Below the pieces are notes generated by a model. That model made no database searches. It was not told where the DNA came from and saw only the letters and a program-made list of their open reading frames with translations. The position numbers and the translations under genes are program-made. Shown one piece after another: positions 17,642 through 26,857 of a DNA stretch of 64,000 nucleotides; positions within the stretch are counted from its first letter, which is position 1, and every line of letters starts with the position of its first letter. The stretch covers positions 248,001 to 312,000 of the forward strand of contig NZ_RAPQ01000009.1 in assembly GCF_003610555.1 (NCBI RefSeq). The letters run 5' to 3'. The stretch comes from Marinifilum flexuosum (GTDB taxonomy: Bacteria > Bacteroidota > Bacteroidia > Bacteroidales > Marinifilaceae).

Positions 17642-17774
17642 GATTTTGTATTTATAATTTTTATTTATGATTCTATTTTCATTTAAATATAGCACAATAA
17701 TATAATAAAAATTGATTTTAAACACTTGTTCATGCTAATTACAGGAAAGAAATCGAAAGATTACATTTTGATAG

Positions 17775-17805
17775 TTTGTAGATTAAAAAATTTTCTATAG
17801 TTTCG
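17775..17805 (+). promoter_or_regulatory. Promoter of the nucleoside phosphorylase gene
   Basis: TTTG at 17775-17778, 19-bp spacer, TAGTTTCG at 17798-17805 (7 of 8 matches to TAnnTTTG). Transcription would begin near 17812, which argues for the start codon at 17832 rather than the in-frame ATG at 17811. Confidence 0.55.
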
Positions 17806-17831
17806 GCTCCTTGCTATCAAATTTTTTGAAT

Positions 17832-18704
17832 ATGGAAAAAATTAAATCATCAGAACTAATTATTAATCCTGACGGAAGTGTATTTCACTTACACCTTCGT
17901 CCTGAACATTTAGCCGATACGGTTATTTTAGTTGGAGATCCGGGAAGAGTAGAATTGGTTGCAAGCTTCTTTGACGAAGTAGAATGCACAATTTCTAATC
18001 GTGAATTTGTTACTACAACCGGAACTTATAAGGGAAAAAGATTCTCTGCACTATCAACTGGTATTGGAACCGATAACATCGATATCGTAGTAAATGAGTT
18101 AGATGCTTTGGTTAATATTGACTTAGAAACCAGAACACCTAAAGCAGAACACAAAAGTCTTAATTTAATAAGAATTGGAACATCAGGAGCTCTTCAAGGT
18201 AACATACCAGTAGATTCATTCTTGTTATCCAATAAATCAATTGGATTCGACGGCATGCTAAACTTTTATGCTGATCGTGACGATGTTTCGGATCTTGATT
18301 TTGAAAAATCTTTTAAAGAGTTTGTCAATTGGGATGCTAAATTGGCTTCTCCATATGTGGTTCCTGCATCAGAAAAATTAATCGACCAACTTGATGGGGA
18401 CGATATGATTCAAGGTGTTACCATCTCCGCAAACGGATTTTATGGACCACAAGGTAGAGTTTTACGCTTACAAACTCTAGATCCTGATTTAAATGATAAG
18501 ATTGAAAAGTTCGATTTTAAAGGTGAAAAAATCACCAATTATGAAATGGAAAGTTCGGCTATTTTTGGATTGTCGAAAATGCTAGGACACAATGCTGCTG
18601 CGGTTTGCGCCATTATTGCCAATCGCATCACCAAAGATGCCAGCAAAGATTACAAACCAACCGTAAAACGCTTAATCAATACTGTTCTTGACAGACTGAG
18701 CTAA
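17832..18704 (+). CDS. Nucleoside phosphorylase (uridine phosphorylase family)
   Basis: 290 residues from ATG at 17832 (MEKIKSSELIINPDGS); the ATG at 17811 adds seven residues and would leave almost no leader. The PNP/UDP fold shows VILVGDPGRVELVASFFD near the N-terminus, STGIGTDNIDIVVNELDAL, RIGTSGALQ, and NYEMESSAIFGLSKMLGH with the conserved MES ribose-binding motif near 240. It cleaves a nucleoside with phosphate to base and ribose-1-phosphate in nucleoside salvage. Single gene between a promoter and a terminator. The base preference is not certain. Confidence 0.9.
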   Translation: MEKIKSSELIINPDGSVFHLHLRPEHLADTVILVGDPGRVELVASFFDEVECTISNREFVTTTGTYKGKRFSALSTGIGTDNIDIVVNELDALVNIDLETRTPKAEHKSLNLIRIGTSGALQGNIPVDSFLLSNKSIGFDGMLNFYADRDDVSDLDFEKSFKEFVNWDAKLASPYVVPASEKLIDQLDGDDMIQGVTISANGFYGPQGRVLRLQTLDPDLNDKIEKFDFKGEKITNYEMESSAIFGLSKMLGHNAAAVCAIIANRITKDASKDYKPTVKRLINTVLDRLS

Positions 18705-18733
18705 GTTGGTTTTGGCCTAATTTTCAAATAAAT

Positions 18734-18768
18734 AACCCGTAAGATTGTTTTTACTTACGGGTTTTCTT
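18734..18768 (+). terminator. Terminator of the nucleoside phosphorylase gene
   Basis: 10-bp stem AACCCGTAAG / CTTACGGGTT with a 10-nt loop, followed by TTCTTAT. Confidence 0.8.
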
Positions 18769-18796
18769 ATATTTAATTGGGCCAAAACCTTAAGTT

Positions 18797-19642
18797 ATGA
18801 ACGAGAATAAACTCACCGCTCTATTATCTTTACTGGATGATCCAACTCCGGAAATCTATAAAAGAATCGAAAATGAGTTGATTAACTTGCCAGTTTCTGC
18901 TATTCCTCAACTCGAAGATTATTGGTTGGATTCCAAAAGCACATTACTTCAGGAAAGACTTGAACAAGTCATCAATAAAATTCAATTTACTCATGTAAAA
19001 AACGAGCTAATCTCCTGGGGTAAAACTGATTCACAGGATTTGATTGAAGGTGCTATTCTGGTCAATAAAAGCTACAATCCAAACTTAATTACCGATCCAA
19101 TTAGGAAGGAAATCGAAAAAATTAAAAAGGATGTGTGGCTAGAATTGAATGATCAACTCACTGCACTGGAGAAAATCAAAATTCTCAATCATTTTTTCTA
19201 CAATATCTACAATTATCAGGCATTGTCGCCTAATCAACCAACAAATTGGGATGGTGATATTGGTACGGTATTGTCACAAAAACAAGGCAATTACATTATT
19301 ATATCCATAATTTATGCAGGTATCGCACAGGAGTTAGGAATACCAGTTTATGGAATAAACCTAACTGATAGCGTACTTCTATGCTATATCGATAAAAACG
19401 CCTCTAATAAAGACGAGATTCTTTTCTACATCAACCCAATTGACAGAGGTAAAGTTTTTGGTAGATCAGAATTGCAATTTGTAATCGAATCTAAAAAAAT
19501 TGTAAATCGTCCCAAGTATTATAAAGCGACCAATAACTCAAGTCTGATAAAACGGCTGGTAAAACACAATATCAGTGTGTACAAAAAACTCAAATTAACC
19601 ACTCACGTACCAAATTTTAAGGAATTGTATAAGTCTATATAA
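18797..19642 (+). CDS. Transglutaminase-like (SirB1/Transglut_core2) family protein
   Basis: 281 residues, no signal peptide. Residues about 125-215 match the SirB1-type domain: LTALEKIKILNHFFYNIYNYQ, IGTVLSQKQGNYIIISIIYAGIAQELGIPVYGINL, in the usual order. The N-terminal 120 residues are helical and Leu/Glu-rich. In this family the transglutaminase Cys is often lost, and here the GNP(C/I)S position reads GNYIII, so enzymatic activity is doubtful. Cytoplasmic, single gene, followed by a terminator shared with rny. Confidence 0.75.
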   Translation: MNENKLTALLSLLDDPTPEIYKRIENELINLPVSAIPQLEDYWLDSKSTLLQERLEQVINKIQFTHVKNELISWGKTDSQDLIEGAILVNKSYNPNLITDPIRKEIEKIKKDVWLELNDQLTALEKIKILNHFFYNIYNYQALSPNQPTNWDGDIGTVLSQKQGNYIIISIIYAGIAQELGIPVYGINLTDSVLLCYIDKNASNKDEILFYINPIDRGKVFGRSELQFVIESKKIVNRPKYYKATNNSSLIKRLVKHNISVYKKLKLTTHVPNFKELYKSI

Positions 19643-19645
19643 TTA

Positions 19646-19680
19646 AAAAACCCGCTTCAAATTGAAGCGGGTTTCTTTTT
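19646..19680. terminator. Bidirectional terminator between the transglutaminase-like gene and rny
   Basis: AAACCCGCTTCA / TGAAGCGGGTTT, 12-bp arms with a 2-nt centre, with A-run on the left and TCTTTTT on the right; serves both convergent genes. Confidence 0.88.
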
Positions 19681-19696
19681 CTATATTGTTGCTTTA

Positions 19697-21229
19697 TTAT
19701 TTAGCGTAATTGATTGCACGAGTTTCACGAATTACCGTAATCTTAACCTGACCAGGATAAGTCATTTCATCCTGAATTTTTTGTGCAATATCCAATGATA
19801 ATGTTTCAGCTTCTTTATCGGAAACTTTATCACTACCAACAATAACTCTTAACTCACGACCTGCTTGAATAGCATACGTTTTAAGTACTCCAGGGTGCGA
19901 CAAAGCTAAGTTTTCAAGATCTTTCAATCGCTTGATATAAGATTCAACAATCTCACGACGAGCTCCTGGACGAGCTCCTGAAATAGCATCACAAGCCTGA
20001 ATAATAGGAGAAATCATTGATGTCATTTCAATTTCATCATGGTGAGCTCCAATAGCATTACATACATCAGGCTTCTCTTTATACTTCTCAGCCAACTTCA
20101 TACCTAAAATTGCGTGTGGCAATTCTGGCTCATCATCTGGCACCTTACCTATATCGTGAAGCAGACCAGCTCTTTTGGCACGTTTAGCATTTAATCCAAG
20201 TTCTGTAGCCATTATCGCACACAAGTTTGCAGTTTCTCTGGCATGTTGCAACAAGTTCTGACCGTAAGATGAACGATACTTCATTTTACCAACCAAACGA
20301 ATCAATTCTGGGTGTAAACCGTGAATTCCCAAGTCAATTGCAGTACGCTTACCTGTCTCAATAATCTCCTCTTCAATTTGCTTACGTACTTTATTAACAA
20401 CTTCCTCAATTCTTGCTGGGTGAATACGACCATCGGTAACCAATTGGTGCAATGCAAGTCTTGCAATCTCTCTACGAACTGGATCGAAACCAGAAAGAAC
20501 AATTGCTTCAGGAGTATCATCTACAATAATTTCAATACCTGTAGCGGCCTCCAGAGCACGAATATTACGACCTTCACGACCAATAATTCTACCTTTAATT
20601 TCGTCAGATTCAATATGGAAGATAGTTACCGAATTTTCAATTGCAGTTTCTGTAGCTACTCTTTGAATTGTTTTTACAACAACTTTTTTAGCTTCCATAT
20701 TAGCAGACATTTTCGCTTCTTCCATGATCTCATTCACATAAGACATGGCTTCAGTTTTCGCCTCCTCTTTCAACGAACCAATCAGCTGGTTTTTAGCTTC
20801 CTCCGCCGACATCCCTGAAATCTCTTCCAGTTGCTCAATTTGTTGCTTTTTAGCTTTTTCAAGCTCCGCTGATTTTTTCTCAACCAAATCAATCTGATGA
20901 TTCAAATTCTCACGAATTGCATCAGTTTCTTTCTTCTTACGTTGAAAATCATCAATTCTTTGATTTAATGTATTTTCCTTTTGTTTGATTTTATTTTCAG
21001 CAGCTAAAAGCTTGTTGTTTTTAGAGTTAATTTGTTTCTCATGCTCTGTCTTCAATTGGAAAAACTTCTCCTTTGCCTGAAGAATTTTGTCCTTCTTAAT
21101 CACTTCAGCCTCAGTCTGAGCTTCCTGTATTATTTTTTCACTCTTCGATTTAAGAGCTCTTTGCAATATAAAATATGCAAGTATCCCACCTACAACAAAG
21201 GCAAGAATTCCTATTATTATTTCAATCAT
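19697..21229 (-). CDS. rny: Ribonuclease Y
   Basis: 510 residues. An N-terminal membrane helix ([21 protein letters not shown]) is followed by a long coiled coil to about residue 190, a KH domain with [23 protein letters not shown] near 210-230, and the HD domain with [21 protein letters not shown] near 355 and [12 protein letters not shown] near 395. This is the membrane-anchored endoribonuclease that starts mRNA decay. Length agrees with the family. It lies downstream of zapA with a structured RNA candidate between them, and ends at a shared terminator. Confidence 0.97.
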   Translation of the reverse strand: MIEIIIGILAFVVGGILAYFILQRALKSKSEKIIQEAQTEAEVIKKDKILQAKEKFFQLKTEHEKQINSKNNKLLAAENKIKQKENTLNQRIDDFQRKKKETDAIRENLNHQIDLVEKKSAELEKAKKQQIEQLEEISGMSAEEAKNQLIGSLKEEAKTEAMSYVNEIMEEAKMSANMEAKKVVVKTIQRVATETAIENSVTIFHIESDEIKGRIIGREGRNIRALEAATGIEIIVDDTPEAIVLSGFDPVRREIARLALHQLVTDGRIHPARIEEVVNKVRKQIEEEIIETGKRTAIDLGIHGLHPELIRLVGKMKYRSSYGQNLLQHARETANLCAIMATELGLNAKRAKRAGLLHDIGKVPDDEPELPHAILGMKLAEKYKEKPDVCNAIGAHHDEIEMTSMISPIIQACDAISGARPGARREIVESYIKRLKDLENLALSHPGVLKTYAIQAGRELRVIVGSDKVSDKEAETLSLDIAQKIQDEMTYPGQVKITVIRETRAINYAK

Positions 21230-21264
21230 ATTATAGAATATTAAGTCAATACTAGTTTATATAC

Positions 21265-21390
21265 AAAAATAACCCGCACCATCACTTAAACCAATAAACT
21301 CATGGTATTAAATGACTCCCAACTCTAAAGAGAATCACATAATAATTAACAAGTTACAGGTCCAAGAAATAATGCGGGTTATTACTTTTA
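21265..21390 (-). ncRNA. ssrS: Candidate structured RNA between zapA and rny, possibly 6S RNA
   Basis: On the minus strand an 11-bp perfect closing stem, AATAACCCGCA (about 21383-21373) with TGCGGGTTATT (about 21280-21270), encloses about 90 nt and is followed by TTTTTGT. Inside, GATTCTC pairs with GGGAGTC to give an apical hairpin, leaving internal bulges between. An extended rod with a central bubble is the 6S RNA architecture, and 6S lies next to zapA in many proteobacteria. The candidate is shorter than classical 6S (about 125 nt), so the identity is inference. It could instead be an rny leader or attenuator. Confidence 0.45.
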
Positions 21391-21409
21391 CTATTTAAAG
21401 AACGTTTTC

Positions 21410-21700
21410 TTACTCTTTTTCTAAAAATTCACTCAGCTCGCGCTCCATTGCCTTTAATTCATTGTACACTGGTGCAACATCTGTTTTATTTTCCAATTCA
21501 ATTACTTTAATTACATACTGCAAAGAAGCCATCGCCAGAAAATCCTGAGTATCTTTATCTTTATATCTTTGTTTGTATTGCATAACTTTCTCGTTAATCA
21601 TTTTTGCGGCCTTTCTGATCACCTCTTCTTGTTTGCGATCAATATTCAAGGGATAGGTTCTATCCGCAACATTAACTTTAATTGAAAGTTTATTATCCAT
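21410..21700 (-). CDS. zapA: Cell division protein ZapA
   Basis: 96 residues from ATG at 21700 (MDNKLSIKVNVADRTYPL); an ATG two codons upstream (21706) is equally possible. The N-terminal beta part binds FtsZ in known ZapA proteins, followed by KAAKMINEKVMQYKQRYKDKDTQDFLAMASLQYVI and a coiled-coil tail. It cross-links FtsZ filaments at the division ring. It lies a few bases after the coiled-coil gene, so they form one operon. Confidence 0.88.
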   Translation of the reverse strand: MDNKLSIKVNVADRTYPLNIDRKQEEVIRKAAKMINEKVMQYKQRYKDKDTQDFLAMASLQYVIKVIELENKTDVAPVYNELKAMERELSEFLEKE

Positions 21701-21709
21701 AAACAAATT

Positions 21710-22006
21710 CTATCTGTTCAAAAGAGCAATACATTTATCAATCTCCCGCACAATTCGGTTTATCTTAAGTTTGGCCTCATGAGAATCTTCACTATTAGAA
21801 GATAAAGTTTTGGCCAACTTTAATGTATCGTAATGATGTTCAAGTTCACTTTTTTCCCTCGAAAGAGTTTCTACTTTTTCCATAAGTTCCATTTTCTCAT
21901 GAATTAAAGTCTCTTTTTCTTCCTTAGATTTCTTGTACAACGAAATAAGTTCGTCAATGCGTTGTCTTAAACTTATTATTATTTCGTTAGATTCTTGATC
22001 CATCAT
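21710..22006 (-). CDS. Small coiled-coil protein, ZapB-like partner of ZapA
   Basis: 98 residues, almost entirely heptad coiled coil (residues about 8-70) with no signal peptide, followed by a short helical tail NRIVREIDKCIALLNR. It is directly upstream of zapA (within 10 bp). Bacteroidota often carry such a coiled-coil gene before zapA; a ZapB-like division role is inferred from position and structure, not from similarity. Confidence 0.7.
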   Translation of the reverse strand: MMDQESNEIIISLRQRIDELISLYKKSKEEKETLIHEKMELMEKVETLSREKSELEHHYDTLKLAKTLSSNSEDSHEAKLKINRIVREIDKCIALLNR

Positions 22007-22021
22007 TCTAAATTTCTTTTA

Positions 22022-22052
22022 CAAAATTAACATTGCTGAGAAGATTATCAAA
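22022..22052 (-). promoter_or_regulatory. Promoter of the zapB-like/zapA operon
   Basis: On the minus strand TTTG (22052-22049) and TAATTTTG (22029-22022) with a 19-bp spacer, a perfect match to the Bacteroidota consensus; the start codon is 16 bp further. Confidence 0.7.
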
Positions 22053-22102
22053 TTTATTGGTTTGTATTTTGGCTTAAGCTTCCGAAAAAAAAGCTTTTTT
22101 TG

Positions 22103-22110
22103 TAGTTTTG
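22103..22110 (+). promoter_or_regulatory. -7 element of the M23 peptidase gene
   Basis: TAGTTTTG, a perfect TAnnTTTG box 31 bp before the start codon. No clear TTTG at the expected distance upstream; that position is taken by an A/T-run hairpin around AAAAAAGCTTTTTT. Confidence 0.4.
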
Positions 22111-22141
22111 ACGAACAATACAAGAGTAATACAACAAGAAA

Positions 22142-23869
22142 ATGAAGCATATTAAAACAAACATAATCACCTTTTTATCAATCTTATTCTTTCTTTCTCC
22201 AATTTCAGTTTCGGCTCAGCAAAAAAATCATCCTAAAAATTACTTTAGATCACCTGTTGATTTTACCATTACCCTATCAGGTAATTTTGCTGAACTTAGA
22301 AACAATCATTTCCATTCAGGCATTGATATCAGAACTTTTACCACAGGTAAAAAAGTATATGCCATCGCGGACGGATTTGTTAGCAGAATCAAAATTTCTG
22401 CAGGAGGTTATGGAAAAGCGATTTACATCGATCACCCAAATGGTTACACCTCAGTTTATGCACACTTGGATGGTTTCAATAAAAAGATTAATGAGTTTGT
22501 AAAAGCACATCAATACAGTAAAAACACTTTCGAGTTCGACCTGAATTTTAAGAAAGATCGATTTCCTGTAAAAAAAGGTGAGGTAATTGCAATTTCAGGA
22601 AATACGGGATCATCGGCCGGACCTCATTTACATTTCGAGATTAGAGATACAAAATCAGAACACCCGTTAAATCCCCTTCTTTTGGGATTTAGAATTAAGG
22701 ATACCACACCTCCTAAAATTTTTAACTTGTATATATATCCAATGGATTCATTAAGTAGCGTAAATGGAAAGAATACCAGACAAAAATTTCCGGTTACCTA
22801 TTACAACAACTCTTATCACCTAAAGGGAGATCCTAAAGTAATTCTATCAGGAAATATTGGTTTTGGAATTCAGGTAAACGACTATTTGGACAATACTTGG
22901 GGAAAATGTGGAATTTATAACATGAAAGTAAAAGTGAATGATTCTTTAATAACCGATTATACTTTTAAAGAATTTTCGTTCGATGAATCTCGTTACATCA
23001 ATTCTCACATGGATTACGACCTAAACATTAAAGAAAAAAGAAGAATTCATAAATGTTTTAAGGAACCAAACAACAAACTTTCTATCTACAATCACTTCAG
23101 CAATAGGGGAATTTACAACTTCAAAGCAGGAATGAAATACAAAATTGATTTCTTGGCATATGATACAAAAAACAACCTGGCCAAATTGAGAATGTATGCA
23201 CAAGCTAAAAATCCATCTCAGGCTTTTAAACAATCTGATTTCAACCAATTATTATCATGTACTGATGAAAATACTTTCGAACAAGATGAACTAGAGCTAA
23301 AATTCCCAACCAATTCGTTTTATTCGGATATCAAATTTAAATATTCAAGGAAAGTTGATTCTACTTATTTATCGGATATTCATTCAATACATGAAAGAAC
23401 GACTCCTGTTCACAAATATTACACCATTGCAATAAAACCAAACCGTACATTCAAAAATGAAAACAAGTTATTTATTGCAGCAATAGAAAAGCCTGGTAAA
23501 ATTTCAAATGTTGGAGGTGTATACATCAATGGATGGGTAAAATCAAAAACCCGAGTTTTCGGAGACTTTGCAATTGTTCAGGACACAGTTCCTCCTACTC
23601 TTAAGTCGAGAACTAACTTTAAATTAAAAAACTTATCTGTTAGAGATAAAATTTCCTTTACCATTAAAGATGAGTTATCTGGCATTAAAAATTACAAAGG
23701 AACAATAGATGGAAAATGGGTACTTTTCGAGTTTGACGCTAAAAACAATCACCTGTTTTATAAATTCGATAAGAAAAGATTATTACCCAATCGCAAGCAT
23801 GATTTGAATTTGGAAGTTACCGATAAGCTTGGTAATAAAACCAAGTTTCAAACCAAATTTTTCTGGTAG
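22142..23869 (+). CDS. M23-family metallopeptidase (LytM-like), large form
   Basis: 575 residues with a signal peptide ending SVSAQQ. The LytM domain is N-terminal: FRSPVDFTITLSGNFAELRNNHFHSGIDI gives the metal-binding His and Asp of HSGID near 60, and GPHLHFEIRD near 165 gives the second His pair. It cuts peptidoglycan cross-links in the periplasm. The remaining 380 residues are Ig-like beta domains ending with a LNLEVTDKLGNKTKF strand, common in the Bacteroidota M23 proteins and perhaps autoinhibitory or wall-binding. Divergent from the zapA operon, which suits a wall and division role. Confidence 0.9.
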   Translation: MKHIKTNIITFLSILFFLSPISVSAQQKNHPKNYFRSPVDFTITLSGNFAELRNNHFHSGIDIRTFTTGKKVYAIADGFVSRIKISAGGYGKAIYIDHPNGYTSVYAHLDGFNKKINEFVKAHQYSKNTFEFDLNFKKDRFPVKKGEVIAISGNTGSSAGPHLHFEIRDTKSEHPLNPLLLGFRIKDTTPPKIFNLYIYPMDSLSSVNGKNTRQKFPVTYYNNSYHLKGDPKVILSGNIGFGIQVNDYLDNTWGKCGIYNMKVKVNDSLITDYTFKEFSFDESRYINSHMDYDLNIKEKRRIHKCFKEPNNKLSIYNHFSNRGIYNFKAGMKYKIDFLAYDTKNNLAKLRMYAQAKNPSQAFKQSDFNQLLSCTDENTFEQDELELKFPTNSFYSDIKFKYSRKVDSTYLSDIHSIHERTTPVHKYYTIAIKPNRTFKNENKLFIAAIEKPGKISNVGGVYINGWVKSKTRVFGDFAIVQDTVPPTLKSRTNFKLKNLSVRDKISFTIKDELSGIKNYKGTIDGKWVLFEFDAKNNHLFYKFDKKRLLPNRKHDLNLEVTDKLGNKTKFQTKFFW

Positions 23870-23888
23870 TAAAATCAGATAAACACGT

Positions 23889-23950
23889 AAAATGCAAAGC
23901 TACATTGACTTTACCGATAAAGACTTTTATCAGCTTTAACTTTGCATTTT
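23889..23950 (+). terminator. Branched hairpin terminator after the M23 gene
   Basis: AAAATGCAAAG (23889-23899) pairs perfectly with CTTTGCATTTT (23940-23950), with an inner GATAAA / TTTATC stem in the 40-nt loop, followed by more T residues. Its T-run runs into the -7 box of the next gene. Confidence 0.6.
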
Positions 23951-23955
23951 TTTCC

Positions 23956-23963
23956 TATTTTTG
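23956..23963 (+). promoter_or_regulatory. -7 element of the C69 dipeptidase gene
   Basis: TATTTTTG, a perfect TAnnTTTG box 50 bp before the start codon at 24014 and directly after the M23 terminator. Confidence 0.45.
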
Positions 23964-24013
23964 TAGGAATCGTGAAAATTTTATCGCAATTAAATTCACT
24001 TAAATATTTAAAC

Positions 24014-25732
24014 ATGAAGAAGATTTATGCAATTGCCTCTCTTCTATTGGCAATTATCGTCTTTTCGACAACAACTTCGCAAGCTTGTACCAACTATCTT
24101 GTAACAAGAGGTGCAAGTACTGATGGTTCTAACATGATTACTTACGCTGCTGATTCGCACGTATTATACGGAGAGCTTTATTTCCGTCCTGCTGCTGATT
24201 GGGCTGAAGGAACAATGATTGATGTTTACGAATGGGATACTGGAAAATACCTTGGTAAAATTCCACAAGTTCCACATACTTACTCAGTAGTTGGTAACAT
24301 GAATGAATTCCAGTTGGCAATTGGTGAAACTACTTATGGTGGAAGATCAGAGCTAGGAACTGGAAAACAAGAAGGAGCTTTAATTGACTATGGTAGCTTG
24401 ATTTACCTTACTCTTCAACGTGCAAAAAATGCTCGTGAAGCTATCAAAGTAATGACTGAATTAGTAGAAAACCATGGTTATTACAGTTCAGGTGAATCTT
24501 TCTCTATTTCTGATAAGAATGAAATCTGGATTCTTGAAATGATCGGTAAAGGTAACGGAGAAAAAGGTGCTGTTTGGGTAGCAAGAATGATTCCTGACGG
24601 ATATGTTAGTGGTCACGCAAACCAAGCTAGAATCACTACTTTCCCATTAGAAGGAAAAAATTCTATCTCTTCAGATAAAATGGATAAAATCTTTAATCCA
24701 GAAGTAACTAACGTTTATGCAAAAGACGTTATCTCATTTGCAAAAGAAAAAGGTTACTATCCAAAAGATGGTAAGAACAAAGAATTTAGTTTCTCGGATA
24801 CTTATGCTCCAGTAGATTTTGGTGCTGCAAGATTCTGTGAAATTCGTGTTTGGTCTTTCTTTAACGATGTAAAAGAAGGAATGGATAAATATTTCGATTA
24901 CTGTAAAGGTAAAGTTGAGCATGATGATAAAGGTTATGCAACCAATCGTATGCCTTTATGGATTAAGCCAGACAACAAAATCAACGTTCTTGAAGTGATG
25001 GATTTCATGAGAAATCATTTGGAAGGAACTGAATTGGATATGGCTAAAGATATGGGTGCTGGTCCTTACGGAAATCCTTACCGTTGGAGACCTCTAACCT
25101 GGAAAGTTGATGGTGTAACATATTGTAACGAACGTGCAACTGCAACTCAGCAAACTGGTTTCTCTTTTGTTGCTCAATCAAGAAATTGGTTACCTGATGC
25201 AGTAGGTGGAATTAACTGGTTTGGAGTAGATGATGCAGCTTCATCGGTATATTTCCCAATGTATTGTGGTAGCACAAGAGTTCCTAAATCATTCGCTGTT
25301 GGTAACGGTAAAATGATGGAATTCACCAATAAATCTGCATTCTGGGTATTCAACCAGGTAACCAACTTTGCTTATACTCGCTATAACGCAATCCACCCAG
25401 AAATTGCTAAAAAGCAAAAAGCTCTTGAAAAGAAATACCTTTCATTCACTAAAATTATCGACCTTGCTGCAGAAGGCATGTTCAAAACAGACGAGGCTGC
25501 TGCGGTTGAATTCTTAACTGATTTCTCATGTAACCAAGGTGATAACTTAACAGATGAGTGGAGAGAATTCTATGGTTACTTGTTTGCTAAATTCATGGAC
25601 GGAAACATCAAAGAAAAAGATGGTAACAACCAGAATCCTAAAATGAAGCAACCTGGTTACAGCAAAGAATTTTACGAAACTATTGTGAAAACCACTGGAG
25701 ACAAACTTAAAATGTCAGGTGATTCACACTAA
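24014..25732 (+). CDS. C69-family dipeptidase (PepD-like), secreted
   Basis: 572 residues from ATG at 24014 (MKKIYAIASLLLAIIVFS); longer in-frame starts lie before the promoter and are not used. The signal peptide ends at TTSQA and the mature chain begins with Cys (CTNYLVTRGASTDGSNMITYAAD), the N-terminal nucleophile of the Ntn-hydrolase C69 family. SVVGNMNEFQLAIGETTYGGR and WRPLTWKVDGVTYCNERATATQQTGFSFVAQSRNW agree with the family. It would cleave dipeptides in the periplasm or outside. Highly regular codon use suggests strong expression. Promoter upstream and terminator downstream make it a single gene. Confidence 0.93.
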   Translation: MKKIYAIASLLLAIIVFSTTTSQACTNYLVTRGASTDGSNMITYAADSHVLYGELYFRPAADWAEGTMIDVYEWDTGKYLGKIPQVPHTYSVVGNMNEFQLAIGETTYGGRSELGTGKQEGALIDYGSLIYLTLQRAKNAREAIKVMTELVENHGYYSSGESFSISDKNEIWILEMIGKGNGEKGAVWVARMIPDGYVSGHANQARITTFPLEGKNSISSDKMDKIFNPEVTNVYAKDVISFAKEKGYYPKDGKNKEFSFSDTYAPVDFGAARFCEIRVWSFFNDVKEGMDKYFDYCKGKVEHDDKGYATNRMPLWIKPDNKINVLEVMDFMRNHLEGTELDMAKDMGAGPYGNPYRWRPLTWKVDGVTYCNERATATQQTGFSFVAQSRNWLPDAVGGINWFGVDDAASSVYFPMYCGSTRVPKSFAVGNGKMMEFTNKSAFWVFNQVTNFAYTRYNAIHPEIAKKQKALEKKYLSFTKIIDLAAEGMFKTDEAAAVEFLTDFSCNQGDNLTDEWREFYGYLFAKFMDGNIKEKDGNNQNPKMKQPGYSKEFYETIVKTTGDKLKMSGDSH

Positions 25733-25753
25733 AAAAATACAATTTTGATTTTT

Positions 25754-25780
25754 AAAGGAGCTTAACGGCTCCTTTTTTTT
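25754..25780 (+). terminator. Terminator of the C69 dipeptidase gene
   Basis: AAAGGAGC / GCTCCTTT, 8-bp stem with a 6-nt loop and eight T residues, 22 bp after the stop. Confidence 0.88.
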
Positions 25781-25858
25781 GTTCCATATATCACATCTGA
25801 TATCAAAAAGTATCATTTTCATACCGATTATTAAATAGCATGAGCCTTTGGGTGCGAA

Positions 25859-26280
25859 TTGTCAAAGTCAAGCGGTCTAAAAAATTTTCTAGGGCCATTG
25901 TTCGATTGGCAATGCAAATTTGGAAGATCAATATGGTAAAAATCGAATGGCAATGTCCGCAGAAAAATTTCTAGCGGCATTGTTCAACTGGAAAAAGACC
26001 TTTTAAAGTTCAAAATACACTTTTTTCGACTGACAATGCTATTTTTGAATTCAAAATGCCATTTTGTATGAGTGACATAGTCGTTTTGAAATTCAATATC
26101 CTCATTTTTCAATTGGCAATCTCTCTATTGATTTTCAAACCCTCATTTTCTTGCCGGCAATGCACTTAGAAATTTTAAAAGCCCTTTTTCCTTTCGGTTT
26201 ATGTGTCTATTTAAGTTCAGAAACAGCATTACCAATCGAACAATGGCCTTGGGAAATTTCTACAGCCATTTTCTCCGACA
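25859..26280. repeat. Degenerate 41-43-bp-period intergenic array (array 2)
   Basis: The anchor n-TGGCAATG or a decayed form recurs at 25906, 25947, 25988, 26030, 26072, 26113, 26154, 26197 and 26240, spacings 41, 41, 42, 42, 41, 41, 43 and 43. The best unit is the dyad CCATTGTTCGATTGGCAATG (CATTG...CAATG), and between anchors lies a second dyad of the type AGAAATTTCTA, so palindrome centres fall about every 21 bp. No open frame. It occupies the gap between the C69 terminator and the rplS promoter. Confidence 0.7.
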
Positions 26281-26400
26281 ATCTTTCCTCATTTTATTTA
26301 TAACAATTTTACCTCGAACTCAAGTTTAATATTGTATTGATATAATTACTTTTTCCTCCAAAAAATCTAACATTTACCTTTTTAACTTTGAAATTTTTAT

Positions 26401-26408
26401 TAATTTTG
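26401..26408 (+). promoter_or_regulatory. -7 element of the rplS gene
   Basis: TAATTTTG, a perfect TAnnTTTG box, followed by a leader of about 80 nt. No clear TTTG element at the expected distance. Confidence 0.4.
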
Positions 26409-26490
26409 CGGCGAAATCGTGCGTAATCTCTGGCAGATCTACAGATAAATTGTGAATATTGCGCTCGTTAAACCTTAATAAATTAAAACA

Positions 26491-26838
26491 ATGGATTTAA
26501 TTAAAGTTGCAGAAGAAGCTTTCAAAAGTGGTATTGAAACTCCTGAATTCCAAGCAGGTGATACTATTAGCGTTTCTTACAAAATTAAAGAGGGAAACAA
26601 AGAAAGAACTCAGGTATTTAGAGGTGTTGTAATCCAAGTTAAAGGATCAGGATCTACTAAAACTTTTACCATCAGAAAAATGTCTGGTAACGTAGGTGTG
26701 GAAAGAATTATTCCTTTCACTTCTCCATTCATTGAAAAAATTGAAGTAAACAAAAGAGGTCGTGTTAGAAGAGCTCGTATCTACTATCTACGCGAACTTA
26801 CTGGTAAGAAAGCAAGAATCAAAGAAAGAAGATTCTAA
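26491..26838 (+). CDS. rplS: 50S ribosomal protein L19
   Basis: 115 residues, the normal length. The whole chain matches L19: [67 protein letters not shown] and [21 protein letters not shown]. It sits at the interface of the ribosomal subunits. Single gene with terminator; array 2 fills the region upstream of its promoter. In many bacteria rplS follows trmD; here it stands alone. Confidence 0.98.
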   Translation: MDLIKVAEEAFKSGIETPEFQAGDTISVSYKIKEGNKERTQVFRGVVIQVKGSGSTKTFTIRKMSGNVGVERIIPFTSPFIEKIEVNKRGRVRRARIYYLRELTGKKARIKERRF

Positions 26839-26857
26839 TCTTACTTCGAAAAAATAC

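Noticed and set aside
20321-20818. 165-residue plus-strand open frame opposite rny
   Set aside because: Asn/Cys/Phe-rich shadow of a strongly conserved gene; no start signals.
25890-25915. tRNA T-arm (GTTCGATT) in array 2
   Set aside because: No cloverleaf can be drawn around it; it is the centre of the array dyad.
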